Shown here piece by piece: positions 1 through 5,790 of a stretch of 9,902 bases of DNA. Numbering within the stretch: the stretch's first letter is position 1; every line of letters begins with the position of its first letter. The position numbers and the translations under genes were made by a program. Under the pieces are notes generated by a model. The model did no database searches. It worked only from the letters and a program-made list of their open reading frames with translations, and was not told the DNA's origin. Source of the stretch: an uncultured Mucilaginibacter sp. (GTDB taxonomy: Bacteria; Bacteroidota; Bacteroidia; Sphingobacteriales; Sphingobacteriaceae); the NCBI GenBank assembly GCA_903885865.1, contig CAISKH010000563.1:1-9902 (forward strand), written 5' to 3'.

Positions 1-1
1 A

Positions 2-1441
2 GCAACGGGCACCATTAACGCCTGCGCAGGCACCCCATCATCAAGCCCAAATATTCAGCAAATCATTGTCTCAGGCAGTAATTTAACCAATAATGTAATT
101 GCCACTGCCCCCTTAGGCTTTCAAGTATCGTTGGTTTCCGGCAGCGGCTATGGTAGTAATGTAACAATCACCCAATCGGGCGGTACGATAAACAATGTGG
201 TGGTATATGTGCGGTCGGCAATTTCTGCTATGGCCGGAAACATTACTGGCAATGTTGTATTAACTTCGGCAGGGGTGGCAGCCAGCCAAAATGTACCGGT
301 AACCGCCACGGTAAACGCGTTAGCTACAGTGAACCAGGTAGGCAACCAGATTCTTGCAAACGGGGCTGCCAGTACTGCTGTTAACTTTACAGGCACAGGG
401 GTAGTTTACCAATGGGCCAGTAGTGACCCAACGATTGGTATTGGCGCAAGCGGCACTGGAAATATCCCCTCGTTTATCGCTATCAATAACACTAATAATG
501 TTACTATCGCTACCATTACCGTTACGCCAATGAACTCGCTGGGCTGCCCCGGCCCGGTTATGGTTTTTACAATTAAGGTTAGCCCCGCCGCGGTCCCAAC
601 CATTAACGCAGTTGGTCCTTTATCGGCGTTAAATACAATCTATGGCACCGCTTCAGCAACAACTCAATTTAATGTGTCAGGCACTAATATGCCTTCGGGT
701 ATTACAGTCGCCTCACCACCCGGCTTCGAAATAAGTACCAACACTACTTTCAGCAATGCAATTACCGTTGGGGTGGGGGGTACAATAACCTCAACCCCGG
801 TTTATGTCCGTTTAAAATCAAGTACACCTGTAGGCATTTATGCGGGTAATATTTTATTAACTACTACAGGCCCTACAAACGCCAGCATACCTATGCCTAA
901 CAGCAGTGTAATGCCGGCACCATTGACCATAACAGCAGATAATAAAAATAAGATTTTCGGAACCGTTAACCCGGCTTTGACCGCAACCTATTTGGGTTTT
1001 GTTAATAATGACGGGCCGGCGCAATTAACTGCCCCTGCCAATATAACCACAACGGCTGTTACTGCATCGCCCGTGGGCCAATATCCTATTGCAGTAAGCG
1101 GCGCGGTAGCATCCAATTATACGTTTACTTATGTGCCGGGCATACTTACTATAAGCCCGGTTATTCAAATCGGTGCCGCTGTTATTGTACCCAATATGTT
1201 TACCCCTAACGGCGATGGCATAAACGATACCTGGGACATTAAAAACTTAAATACTTATACTAATTGTACGGTTGAGATATTTAACCGCTATGGTGCCGGG
1301 GTATATTTTTCAAATGGCTATCCGATAGCATGGGATGGTAAGTACAAAGGTTTGGATCTGCCGGTTGGGACGTATTATTACATTATTAACACAGGCAGCG
1401 GAAGTAAGGCAATTTCGGGATACGTAACTATTATTCGGTAA
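2..1441 (+). CDS. Secreted repeat protein with T9SS type B C-terminal sorting domain (5' end outside window)
   Basis: The reading frame is open from base 2 to the TAA at 1439-1441, so this is the C-terminal part (479 codons visible) of a longer protein. Visible domains, in order: a beta-sandwich repeat (about 2-315; motifs SGSNL, APLGF, VVVYVR, GNVVLTSAG); a PKD-like domain (about 320-586; QWASSDPTIG, ASGTGNIPSF, ITVTP); a second copy of the first repeat (about 593-916; VSGTNM, SPPGFEIS, PVYVR, AGNILLTTTG); an MBG-type domain (about 917-1156; LTITADNKNKIFGTVNPALT); and a terminal gliding-motility-associated CHU_C domain (about 1187-1438; NMFTPNGDGINDTWDI, VEIFNRYG, WDGKY, LPVGTYYYII). In known systems this C-terminal domain directs export across the outer membrane by the type IX secretion system. 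The repeats suggest an adhesin or other extracellular surface protein; the ligand cannot be told. A PorP/SprF gene follows 200 bp downstream, the usual arrangement for type B cargo. Confidence 0.93.
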   Translation, partial: ATGTINACAGTPSSSPNIQQIIVSGSNLTNNVIATAPLGFQVSLVSGSGYGSNVTITQSGGTINNVVVYVRSAISAMAGNITGNVVLTSAGVAASQNVPVTATVNALATVNQVGNQILANGAASTAVNFTGTGVVYQWASSDPTIGIGASGTGNIPSFIAINNTNNVTIATITVTPMNSLGCPGPVMVFTIKVSPAAVPTINAVGPLSALNTIYGTASATTQFNVSGTNMPSGITVASPPGFEISTNTTFSNAITVGVGGTITSTPVYVRLKSSTPVGIYAGNILLTTTGPTNASIPMPNSSVMPAPLTITADNKNKIFGTVNPALTATYLGFVNNDGPAQLTAPANITTTAVTASPVGQYPIAVSGAVASNYTFTYVPGILTISPVIQIGAAVIVPNMFTPNGDGINDTWDIKNLNTYTNCTVEIFNRYGAGVYFSNGYPIAWDGKYKGLDLPVGTYYYIINTGSGSKAISGYVTIIR

Positions 1442-1641
1442 AAGTATAAGGCAGTAATTTGTTAAATATTGTTATCGCCGATAAATATTATAATTAACTA
1501 TATTACTGGTAATTTTAGAAAAGCTATATTCGTCAAATTAATTATGTTGTTTCGGGCAATGATCAGTGTGTAAAAACGCTTTAATTGCTGCATATTACCA
1601 AACAATAACCAATAACCAAAATAAAGATGCGCGAGTAAAAT

Positions 1642-2679
1642 ATGTGGCATAAATTGTTGATAAAGAGGATTTTATATTTATTTGTTTTTTTTATTTTGGG
1701 TATACGCGTAGTAACAGCACAACAATTACCACAGTATACGCAATACGTATTTAACAATTATCTCTTAAATCCTGCCGTAACCGGAATTGAAAATTATACT
1801 GATGTTAAAATGGGCTACCGCAGCCAATGGACGGGTTTGGATGGCGCGCCGGTAACCAGTTATTTATCAGTAAATGCCCCCATTGGACAAAATTTTCTGG
1901 AAGGCGATGCCATGGGTTCCGCTGAATCAGGCGGTGTAAATCCGTCAAGCAGGTTGTTTACGCAATATTACCAGGCGGCCGAGCCGCACCATGGTATCGG
2001 GTTTTCGGTGGTGTCTGATAAGGCGGGCCCTATCACCCAAACTAATATTGATGCTTCTTATGCTTACCATCTGGGCCTGGCCCCCCGTTTAAATTTGGCT
2101 GTTGGCGTATCTGCAGGTATTAATCATATTAGTTTAAATACATCCGAAATTACGCTAGCCACTCCGCTTGACCCGGCGATTACCAACGGAAATAACAGCC
2201 AGTGGAAGCCGGATGTGGGGTTAGGGGCATGGTTATATTCGTCTGATTATTATGTTGGGCTGTCTGTACAGCAAATATTGCCTGAAAATCTTTATTTCAG
2301 TACCTCTAATACTGTTGTAGATGTAAGTAAGACGGTTCCGCATATTTTTTTTACTGCCGGTACCAAGCTTTATATATCAGATGATGTAACGCTGTTACCT
2401 TCATTTTTGATAAAGGAAATAAAACCTGTCCCGGTAACCTACGATATTAACGCGAAATTTTCTTTCCAGGATAAGTTTTGGTTGGGCGGGTCATACCGGC
2501 ATGGCGACTCGTTTGGCATATTGGCGGGCTTTAACCTCAGTTCCTTTATTAATGTTGGCTACTCTTATGATATTACCACATCGGCACTAAACACGGTAAG
2601 TAACGGAACTCACGAGATAGTGATAGGTTTATTGCTAAATAACCGCTATAAAGTAACCTGCCCGCAGCATAGTTTTTAA
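1642..2679 (+). CDS. PorP/SprF family type IX secretion system membrane protein
   Basis: The product is 345 aa, normal for the family. It has a clear Sec signal peptide (residues 1-26: KLLIKR, then a hydrophobic stretch, ending VTA before QQ). The PorP/SprF hallmarks follow: QYTQYVFNNYLLNPAVTG at 31-48 and YRSQWTGLDGAP at 59-70. The rest has alternating polar/hydrophobic segments typical of an outer-membrane beta-barrel (YAYHLGL, WLGGSYRHGDSFGILAGF, INVGYSYDI). Family members are T9SS outer-membrane proteins; SprF-type members support secretion of particular type B cargo and are usually encoded right beside it, as here after a CHU_C protein. I infer a dedicated partner role for the upstream gene product; a general PorP-like role is the alternative. 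The ATG at 1642 is chosen because the signal peptide starts there and a TAA lies in frame 6 bases upstream. There is no Shine-Dalgarno sequence. The TAA stop is also the first triplet of a GC-rich hairpin repeat. Confidence 0.93.
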   Translation: MWHKLLIKRILYLFVFFILGIRVVTAQQLPQYTQYVFNNYLLNPAVTGIENYTDVKMGYRSQWTGLDGAPVTSYLSVNAPIGQNFLEGDAMGSAESGGVNPSSRLFTQYYQAAEPHHGIGFSVVSDKAGPITQTNIDASYAYHLGLAPRLNLAVGVSAGINHISLNTSEITLATPLDPAITNGNNSQWKPDVGLGAWLYSSDYYVGLSVQQILPENLYFSTSNTVVDVSKTVPHIFFTAGTKLYISDDVTLLPSFLIKEIKPVPVTYDINAKFSFQDKFWLGGSYRHGDSFGILAGFNLSSFINVGYSYDITTSALNTVSNGTHEIVIGLLLNNRYKVTCPQHSF

Positions 2680-2703
2680 CCCCCCAGCCCCCTGAAGGGG
2701 GAG
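2677..2703 (+). terminator. Hairpin repeat, copy 1, probable terminator of the PorP/SprF gene
   Basis: Directly at the TAA stop there is a C-run, then CCCCCTGAAGGGGG (2688-2701), a 5-6 bp GC stem with a tiny loop, followed by AGTTTTTG. This has the form of an intrinsic terminator reading rightwards. It matches an inverted second copy at 2754-2779 in 23 of 26 positions. It may equally be an interspersed repeat that happens to terminate transcription. Confidence 0.65.
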
Positions 2704-2753
2704 TTTTTGACACGTTTATTTTAACTGCTGTACATACAAACTTTAATAATTGT

Positions 2754-2779
2754 TCCCCCTTCAGGAGGTTAGGGGGTTA
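2754..2779 (-). terminator. Hairpin repeat, copy 2 (inverted), probable terminator of rpoN
   Basis: On the minus strand this copy begins with the TAA stop of rpoN and continues into a CCTCCTGAAGGGGG stem, followed by AACAATTATT. Three substitutions separate it from copy 1, one of them inside the stem, so this hairpin is a little weaker and has a poorer T-run. The two copies could also pair with each other around a loop of about 50 nt. Confidence 0.55.
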
Positions 2780-4252
2780 AAGTTCCTTACGCAGCCTTGC
2801 CACCGGGATATTCATTTGCTCGCGGTATTTTGCAACAGTACGGCGGGCGATGTTGTAGCCGGCATCTTTTAATATATCGGTCAGTTTTTCATCAGCCAGG
2901 GGATGGCGCTTGTCTTCCTTGCCAATATGTTCTTCGAGTATCTTTTTCACTTCTTTATTTGATACCTCTTCGCCGCTTTCGGTTTGAATGGCTTCTGAAA
3001 AAAATGATTTAAGCAAATAGGTGCCATGCTCCGTTTGTACATATTTTGAATTAGCCACGCGTGATACCGTTGAAATATCCATACCTATCCGGTCGGCAAT
3101 GTCTTTCAATATCATGGGTTTCAGGTTCTTGTCATCACCTGTCAAAAAGAACTCATACTGGTATTGCATAATGGCGTTCATGGTTTTTAACAGGGTTTGC
3201 TGCCGCTGCTTAATTGCATCAATAAACCATTTTGCCGAGTCGAGTTTTTGCTTAACAAATTGTACCGCCTCTTTTAGTTTCTTATCTTTTTGCGATGCTT
3301 TATCATAATGCTGAAACATTTCCTGGTACGAACGACTCACCCTTAATTCAGGTGCGTTTTTTGAGTTTAAAGTCAATATCAACACGCCATCGCTGTTCTT
3401 AATATGAAAATCAGGGATAACCTGCATTTGCTTGGTATTAACTTCGTTCGAGTCGCCGGGTTTGGGGTTGAGCTTCAAAATTTCATTTACAACACCCCGC
3501 AATTCTGCCGAATCCATGTTCAATGATTTTTCAAGCTTATCATAATGCTTGCGGGTAAACTCGTCCAGGTAATCCTCAACAACTATTATGGCTTTTTTGA
3601 TGATCGGATCGTTCGGGTCTTTTTTTCGCAATTGAATCAGCAAGCATTCCTGCAAACTGCGTGCGCCTACACCGGGGGGATCAAAGCTCTGTATCACCTT
3701 CAGCATATCCTCCACTTCTTCATCTTCGGCCATTACATTTTGCGAAAATGCCAGGTCGTCGGTAAGCGAGGTTATTGGCCTGCGCAGGTAGCCGTCATCA
3801 TCCAGGCTGCCAATGATCTGGTTGGCTATTTTAAAGTCTTTGTCTGATAGCGGCAACATATCCAACTGCGATTGCAGTAATTCAAAAAACGAACTTTGCA
3901 CAGCTATGGGTATTTCCTTGCGCTCATCCTCATCCTCGCCATTTTGGTCGTAGCGTGATCCATATTCGTTTACATTATCATCCTGGAGGTAATCGTCTAT
4001 ATTAAATTCATCCGTTTCGCCCCGTTCTTCATCGCTGTTATAAGTATCCTCATCAGGGTCGCGGTCCGGATATTCATCTTCGGGTTCATTCAGGTTGGTT
4101 AAGCTGAGGTCCTCCAACGCGGGGTTTTCTTCCAGTTCCTCTTTTATACGCGTATCTAACGACACGGTAGGCACCTGCAGCAACTTGATGAACTGTATTT
4201 GCTGGGGCGAAAGTTTTTGTAAGAGTTTTTGCTGGAGATTTTGTTTAAGCAT
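2777..4252 (-). CDS. rpoN: RNA polymerase sigma-54 factor RpoN
   Basis: The product is 491 aa, a full-length sigma-54. Region I (residues 1-46) is glutamine/leucine rich (QNLQQKLLQKLSPQQIQ, then IKEELEENPALE), the part that receives the activator signal. Residues about 47-113 are a long, strongly acidic region II linker. The core-binding domain follows (IIGSLDDDGYL near 146, FDPPGVGARSLQECL near 190). A helix-turn-helix lies at about 382-407 (LKDIADRIGMDISTVSRVAN) and the RpoN box ARRTVAKYRE at 469-478, which contacts the -24 promoter element. All functional parts look intact. The ATG at 4252 is preferred to a TTG at 4264 because family members start MLKQ and because a promoter-like box overlaps the TTG. 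Sigma-54 needs an ATP-dependent enhancer-binding activator to open promoters; none is encoded in this window. The gene is divergent from mscL and convergent with the PorP/SprF gene. Confidence 0.97.
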   Translation of the reverse strand: MLKQNLQQKLLQKLSPQQIQFIKLLQVPTVSLDTRIKEELEENPALEDLSLTNLNEPEDEYPDRDPDEDTYNSDEERGETDEFNIDDYLQDDNVNEYGSRYDQNGEDEDERKEIPIAVQSSFFELLQSQLDMLPLSDKDFKIANQIIGSLDDDGYLRRPITSLTDDLAFSQNVMAEDEEVEDMLKVIQSFDPPGVGARSLQECLLIQLRKKDPNDPIIKKAIIVVEDYLDEFTRKHYDKLEKSLNMDSAELRGVVNEILKLNPKPGDSNEVNTKQMQVIPDFHIKNSDGVLILTLNSKNAPELRVSRSYQEMFQHYDKASQKDKKLKEAVQFVKQKLDSAKWFIDAIKQRQQTLLKTMNAIMQYQYEFFLTGDDKNLKPMILKDIADRIGMDISTVSRVANSKYVQTEHGTYLLKSFFSEAIQTESGEEVSNKEVKKILEEHIGKEDKRHPLADEKLTDILKDAGYNIARRTVAKYREQMNIPVARLRKEL

Positions 4253-4261
4253 AAGATAAGG

Positions 4262-4269
4262 CAAATTTA
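4262..4269 (-). promoter_or_regulatory. Candidate -7 box (TAAATTTG) of rpoN
   Basis: A perfect match to the Bacteroidota TAnnTTTG element on the minus strand, ending 9 nt before the rpoN ATG. The upstream TTTG element is poor (TTTT about 20 nt away). If used, the mRNA leader would be only a few bases long. Confidence 0.4.
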
Positions 4270-4341
4270 CATCAAATTACCTGTAATTTAAAATGTAGTA
4301 AAGTGGGACATTTAAAAGTAAATGCCCCGAAACAACATTTG

Positions 4342-4374
4342 TTTGAACGGAATGTATATTTATTAATAACTTTA
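4342..4374 (+). promoter_or_regulatory. Candidate mscL promoter
   Basis: TTTG at 4342-4345, then 21 nt, then TAACTTTA at 4367-4374 (7 of 8 match to TAnnTTTG), leaving a leader of under 20 nt before the ATG at 4395. The region is so AT-rich that other near-matches exist (TATATTTA at 4355-4362). Confidence 0.3.
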
Positions 4375-4394
4375 ATAAAATATAACTTTTAATT

Positions 4395-4799
4395 ATGGCT
4401 ATTGTAAAAGAATTTAAAGAGTTTGCCATGCGCGGCAATGTGGTCGACCTTGCAGTTGGCGTTATTATTGGCGCCGCTTTTGGCAAAATTGTTACCTCGC
4501 TCGTAACTGATATTATTATGCCGCCCTTGGGCTATTTGGTAGGCCATATTGATTTTAAAGACTTAAAATATGTTATAAAGCCGGCAGTTGGTAAAACACC
4601 TGCAACCGCCCTTAACTACGGTTTGTTTATTAATAATGTTATTGATTTTTTAATAGTTGCATTTTGTATTTTTTTGATAGTAAAAGGCATTAACTCGCTA
4701 AAGAAACAGGAAGAAGCAGCCCCTGCACCTGAACCTGCACCAACAAACGAGGAAATATTGCTCATAGAGATACGCGACCTACTGGCGGCTAAGAAGTAG
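4395..4799 (+). CDS. mscL: Large-conductance mechanosensitive channel MscL
   Basis: The product is 134 aa, the normal size for MscL, which forms a homopentameric inner-membrane pore that opens under membrane tension and releases solutes on hypo-osmotic shock. The N-terminal amphipathic helix (VKEFKEFAMRGNVVDLAVGV) leads into TM1 (about 15-45, with the conserved glycine/alanine-rich GVIIGAAFGKIV pore-lining stretch and DIIMPPLG). TM2 is at about 78-100 (FINNVIDFLIVAFCIFLIVKG). A Pro/Ala/Glu linker (about 106-117) precedes the C-terminal bundle helix EEILLIEIRDLLA. The periplasmic loop between the TMs is of ordinary length. The gene has its own divergent upstream region and no operon partner; a heptamer repeat array starts just after its TAG stop. 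Confidence 0.98.
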   Translation: MAIVKEFKEFAMRGNVVDLAVGVIIGAAFGKIVTSLVTDIIMPPLGYLVGHIDFKDLKYVIKPAVGKTPATALNYGLFINNVIDFLIVAFCIFLIVKGINSLKKQEEAAPAPEPAPTNEEILLIEIRDLLAAKK

Positions 4800-4800
4800 A

Positions 4801-4855
4801 TGATAGTTCATGGTTGATAGTTCATAGTAAAATGTCACCATGAACTATGAACTAT
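4801..4855. repeat. Inverted heptamer array after mscL
   Basis: Left part: 7-bp units ATAGTTC, ATGGTTG, ATAGTTC, ATAGTAA at 4803-4830. Right part in the opposite sense: ACCATGA, ACTATGA, ACTAT at 4837-4855. Arms pair perfectly over 12 bp in two registers (4803-4814 with 4837-4848; 4817-4828 with 4844-4855). It starts one base after the mscL stop and fills the gap up to the rpmH control region. It could act as a 3' hairpin for mscL, but no T-run follows. Confidence 0.8.
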
Positions 4856-4879
4856 TTTCAAATGTATATTTGAAAATAG
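4852..4879. repeat. 28-bp near-perfect palindrome upstream of rpmH
   Basis: The arms CTATTTTCAAAT (4852-4863) and ATTTGAAAATAG (4868-4879) are perfect complements with four central bases. The palindrome contains TATATTTG, whose last four bases form the probable -33 element of the rpmH promoter. Its symmetry would suit a dimeric DNA-binding protein; a cruciform or RNA hairpin is the alternative. Confidence 0.7.
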
Positions 4880-4899
4880 AAATAATTACGCTACATTTG
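4869..4899 (+). promoter_or_regulatory. Promoter of rpmH (Bacteroidota housekeeping type)
   Basis: TTTG (4869-4872), a 19-nt spacer, then a perfect TACATTTG (4892-4899): this is the housekeeping sigma consensus of Bacteroidota (-33 TTTG, -7 TAnnTTTG). A start a few bases later would give a leader of about 30 nt that includes a small AT hairpin (TTGTTTT 4905-4911 with AAAACAA 4914-4920). It probably drives rpmH, rnpA and yidD. Confidence 0.75.
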
Positions 4900-4935
4900 C
4901 GCTCTTGTTTTAAAAAACAAATAGAATAAAAAGTC

Positions 4936-5094
4936 ATGAAAAGAACGTTTCAGCCTTCTCAAAGAAAAAGAAGAAATAAACACGGTTTCCGTGAGCGTAT
5001 GTCAACTGCTAACGGTAGAAGAATATTAGCAGCAAGAAGAGCTAAAGGCAGAAAAAGGCTATCCGTATCTGACGAAGGCCGTCATAAAGCATAA
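4936..5094 (+). CDS. rpmH: 50S ribosomal protein L34
   Basis: A 52-aa, very basic protein starting MKRTFQPSQRKRRNKHGFR and continuing RMSTANGRRILAARRAKGRK, the highly conserved L34 pattern across its full length, plus a short C-terminal tail (SVSDEGRHKA) typical of Bacteroidota L34. L34 is a small, late-assembling protein of the large ribosomal subunit. The ATG at 4936 is fixed by the conserved MKRT(F/Y)QPS start; an A-rich leader (ATAGAATAAAAAGTC) precedes it instead of a Shine-Dalgarno site. The gene is 71 nt upstream of rnpA in the same direction, the near-universal bacterial rpmH-rnpA pairing, so co-transcription is likely. dnaA, which often precedes rpmH in other phyla, is not here; mscL is. 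Confidence 0.98.
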   Translation: MKRTFQPSQRKRRNKHGFRERMSTANGRRILAARRAKGRKRLSVSDEGRHKA

Positions 5095-5165
5095 GTCGCC
5101 GGTTACTTCTCCGCTTTAGGGGCCTGGACCGGTTATAATAAATTACGGTTCATAAATAGTAACTT

Positions 5166-5549
5166 ATGCATACTTTTAAAAAAGAAGAACGGTTATGTAA
5201 TAAAAAGCTTATTGATGAGCTTTTTCATAACGGTTCTTCTTTTTTATGTTATCCCTTTAAAGCTTCGTGGCTGGTTATTGATGAGCCGTGGCAAATTCCC
5301 GCGCAAATTTTATTTTCGGTCTCCAAAAAACGGTTTAAACGGGCGGTCGACCGTAACCTGGTAAAAAGGCGCATGCGTGAGGCTTACCGCCTAAACAAGC
5401 AACAGCAATTATATACCTTGCTTGACCGCACCGGCAAAAAAATTGCTCTTTCGGTAGGATATATCGGTAAAGAAATTGCTCCTTATGAGCTGATTGAAAA
5501 AAAAATGCTGAAGCTATTAGCGCAGCTTGGCACCGAATTGATAAAATGA
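5166..5549 (+). CDS. rnpA: Ribonuclease P protein component
   Basis: A 127-aa basic protein. RnpA binds the catalytic RNase P RNA and helps it remove 5' leaders from pre-tRNAs. The family start is present (MHTFKKEERLCNKKLIDELF; the usual F.K.ERL pattern), as is the signature RNR helix at about residues 56-75 (KRFKRAVDRNLVKRRMREAY), whose arginines and lysines contact the RNA. A conserved FSVSKKRF strand lies just before it. The length is normal. The ATG at 5166 starts exactly at the expected conserved N-terminus. The stop codon overlaps the yidD start (ATGA at 5546-5549), suggesting translational coupling. The 71-nt gap after rpmH holds no convincing separate promoter. The RNase P RNA gene itself is not in this window. 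Confidence 0.97.
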   Translation: MHTFKKEERLCNKKLIDELFHNGSSFLCYPFKASWLVIDEPWQIPAQILFSVSKKRFKRAVDRNLVKRRMREAYRLNKQQQLYTLLDRTGKKIALSVGYIGKEIAPYELIEKKMLKLLAQLGTELIK

Positions 5550-5788
5550 AAGCGCTTACCGGCATATTTAAGGCTGTGACAGGAGCTTTATTTGTATTGC
5601 TGATAAGAATATATCAATATTTTATATCGCCGCTTACAGGTGCCTCGTGCCGTTATACGCCCACTTGTTCGCAATACGGTGTTGAAGCTATAAAAAAGTA
5701 TGGCGCTTTTAAGGGTGGATGGTTAACTTTAAAACGTATTGCCAGCTGCAACCCCTGGGGAGGGCATGGCCATGATCCGGTACCTTGA
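5546..5788 (+). CDS. yidD: Membrane protein insertion efficiency factor YidD
   Basis: An 80-aa protein matching the YidD family throughout. It has an N-terminal amphipathic/hydrophobic helix (about 5-28), then YQYFISPLTGASCRYTPTCSQYGVEAIKKYG (split here only by description: the C-R-Y-x-P-T-C-S-x-Y core is at 35-44), and the C-terminal SCNPWGGHGHDPVP motif at 67-80. Members are small, peripherally membrane-bound proteins that help YidC/Sec insert inner-membrane proteins; conserved cysteines at 35, 41 and 68 are present. It overlaps rnpA by 4 nt, the standard rnpA-yidD arrangement, so the two are almost certainly on one transcript. The usual next gene in many bacteria, yidC, is not here; after the TGA stop a heptamer repeat array leads into tsaB. 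Confidence 0.97.
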   Translation: MKALTGIFKAVTGALFVLLIRIYQYFISPLTGASCRYTPTCSQYGVEAIKKYGAFKGGWLTLKRIASCNPWGGHGHDPVP

Positions 5789-5790
5789 TG

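Noticed and set aside
131..133. TTG at 131 as the start of the first protein
   Set aside because: The frame is open to the window edge and the codons before 131 encode the beginning of the same beta-sandwich repeat (SGSNL, APLGF), so the gene is cut by the window and does not start here.
1458..1489. TTTG (1458-1461) and TAAATATT (1482-1489) as a promoter for the PorP/SprF gene
   Set aside because: Only 6 of 8 bases match the -7 box and the implied leader would exceed 150 nt; too weak in AT-rich DNA to list.
2797..3847. Three plus-strand frames (2797-3012, 3021-3308, 3545-3847) opposite rpoN
   Set aside because: They are antisense to an intact, motif-complete rpoN and show no protein-family features.
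4253..4264. TTG at 4264 as the rpoN start, adding MPYL
   Set aside because: Family members start MLKQ, an ATG is available at 4252, and the TTG lies within the TAAATTTG promoter-like box.
4277..4486. Minus-strand 69-codon frame overlapping the mscL start
   Set aside because: It covers the divergent promoter region and the 5' end of mscL, with a low-complexity product and no recognisable motif.
5095..5165. Possible attenuator or separate promoter in the rpmH-rnpA gap
   Set aside because: Only short CCGG-based pairings and no TAnnTTTG match are visible; simple co-transcription explains the gap.
5528..5538. TGGCAC followed by TTGA, resembling a sigma-54 promoter, near rpoN
   Set aside because: The spacing is 4 instead of 5 and the -12 TTGC is missing; it lies inside the end of rnpA and encodes conserved-length protein.
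5335..5565. Minus-strand frame opposite rnpA, and similar frames at 5981-6316, 6662-6871 and 9449-9634
   Set aside because: All are shadows of confidently identified or clearly coding genes on the other strand.
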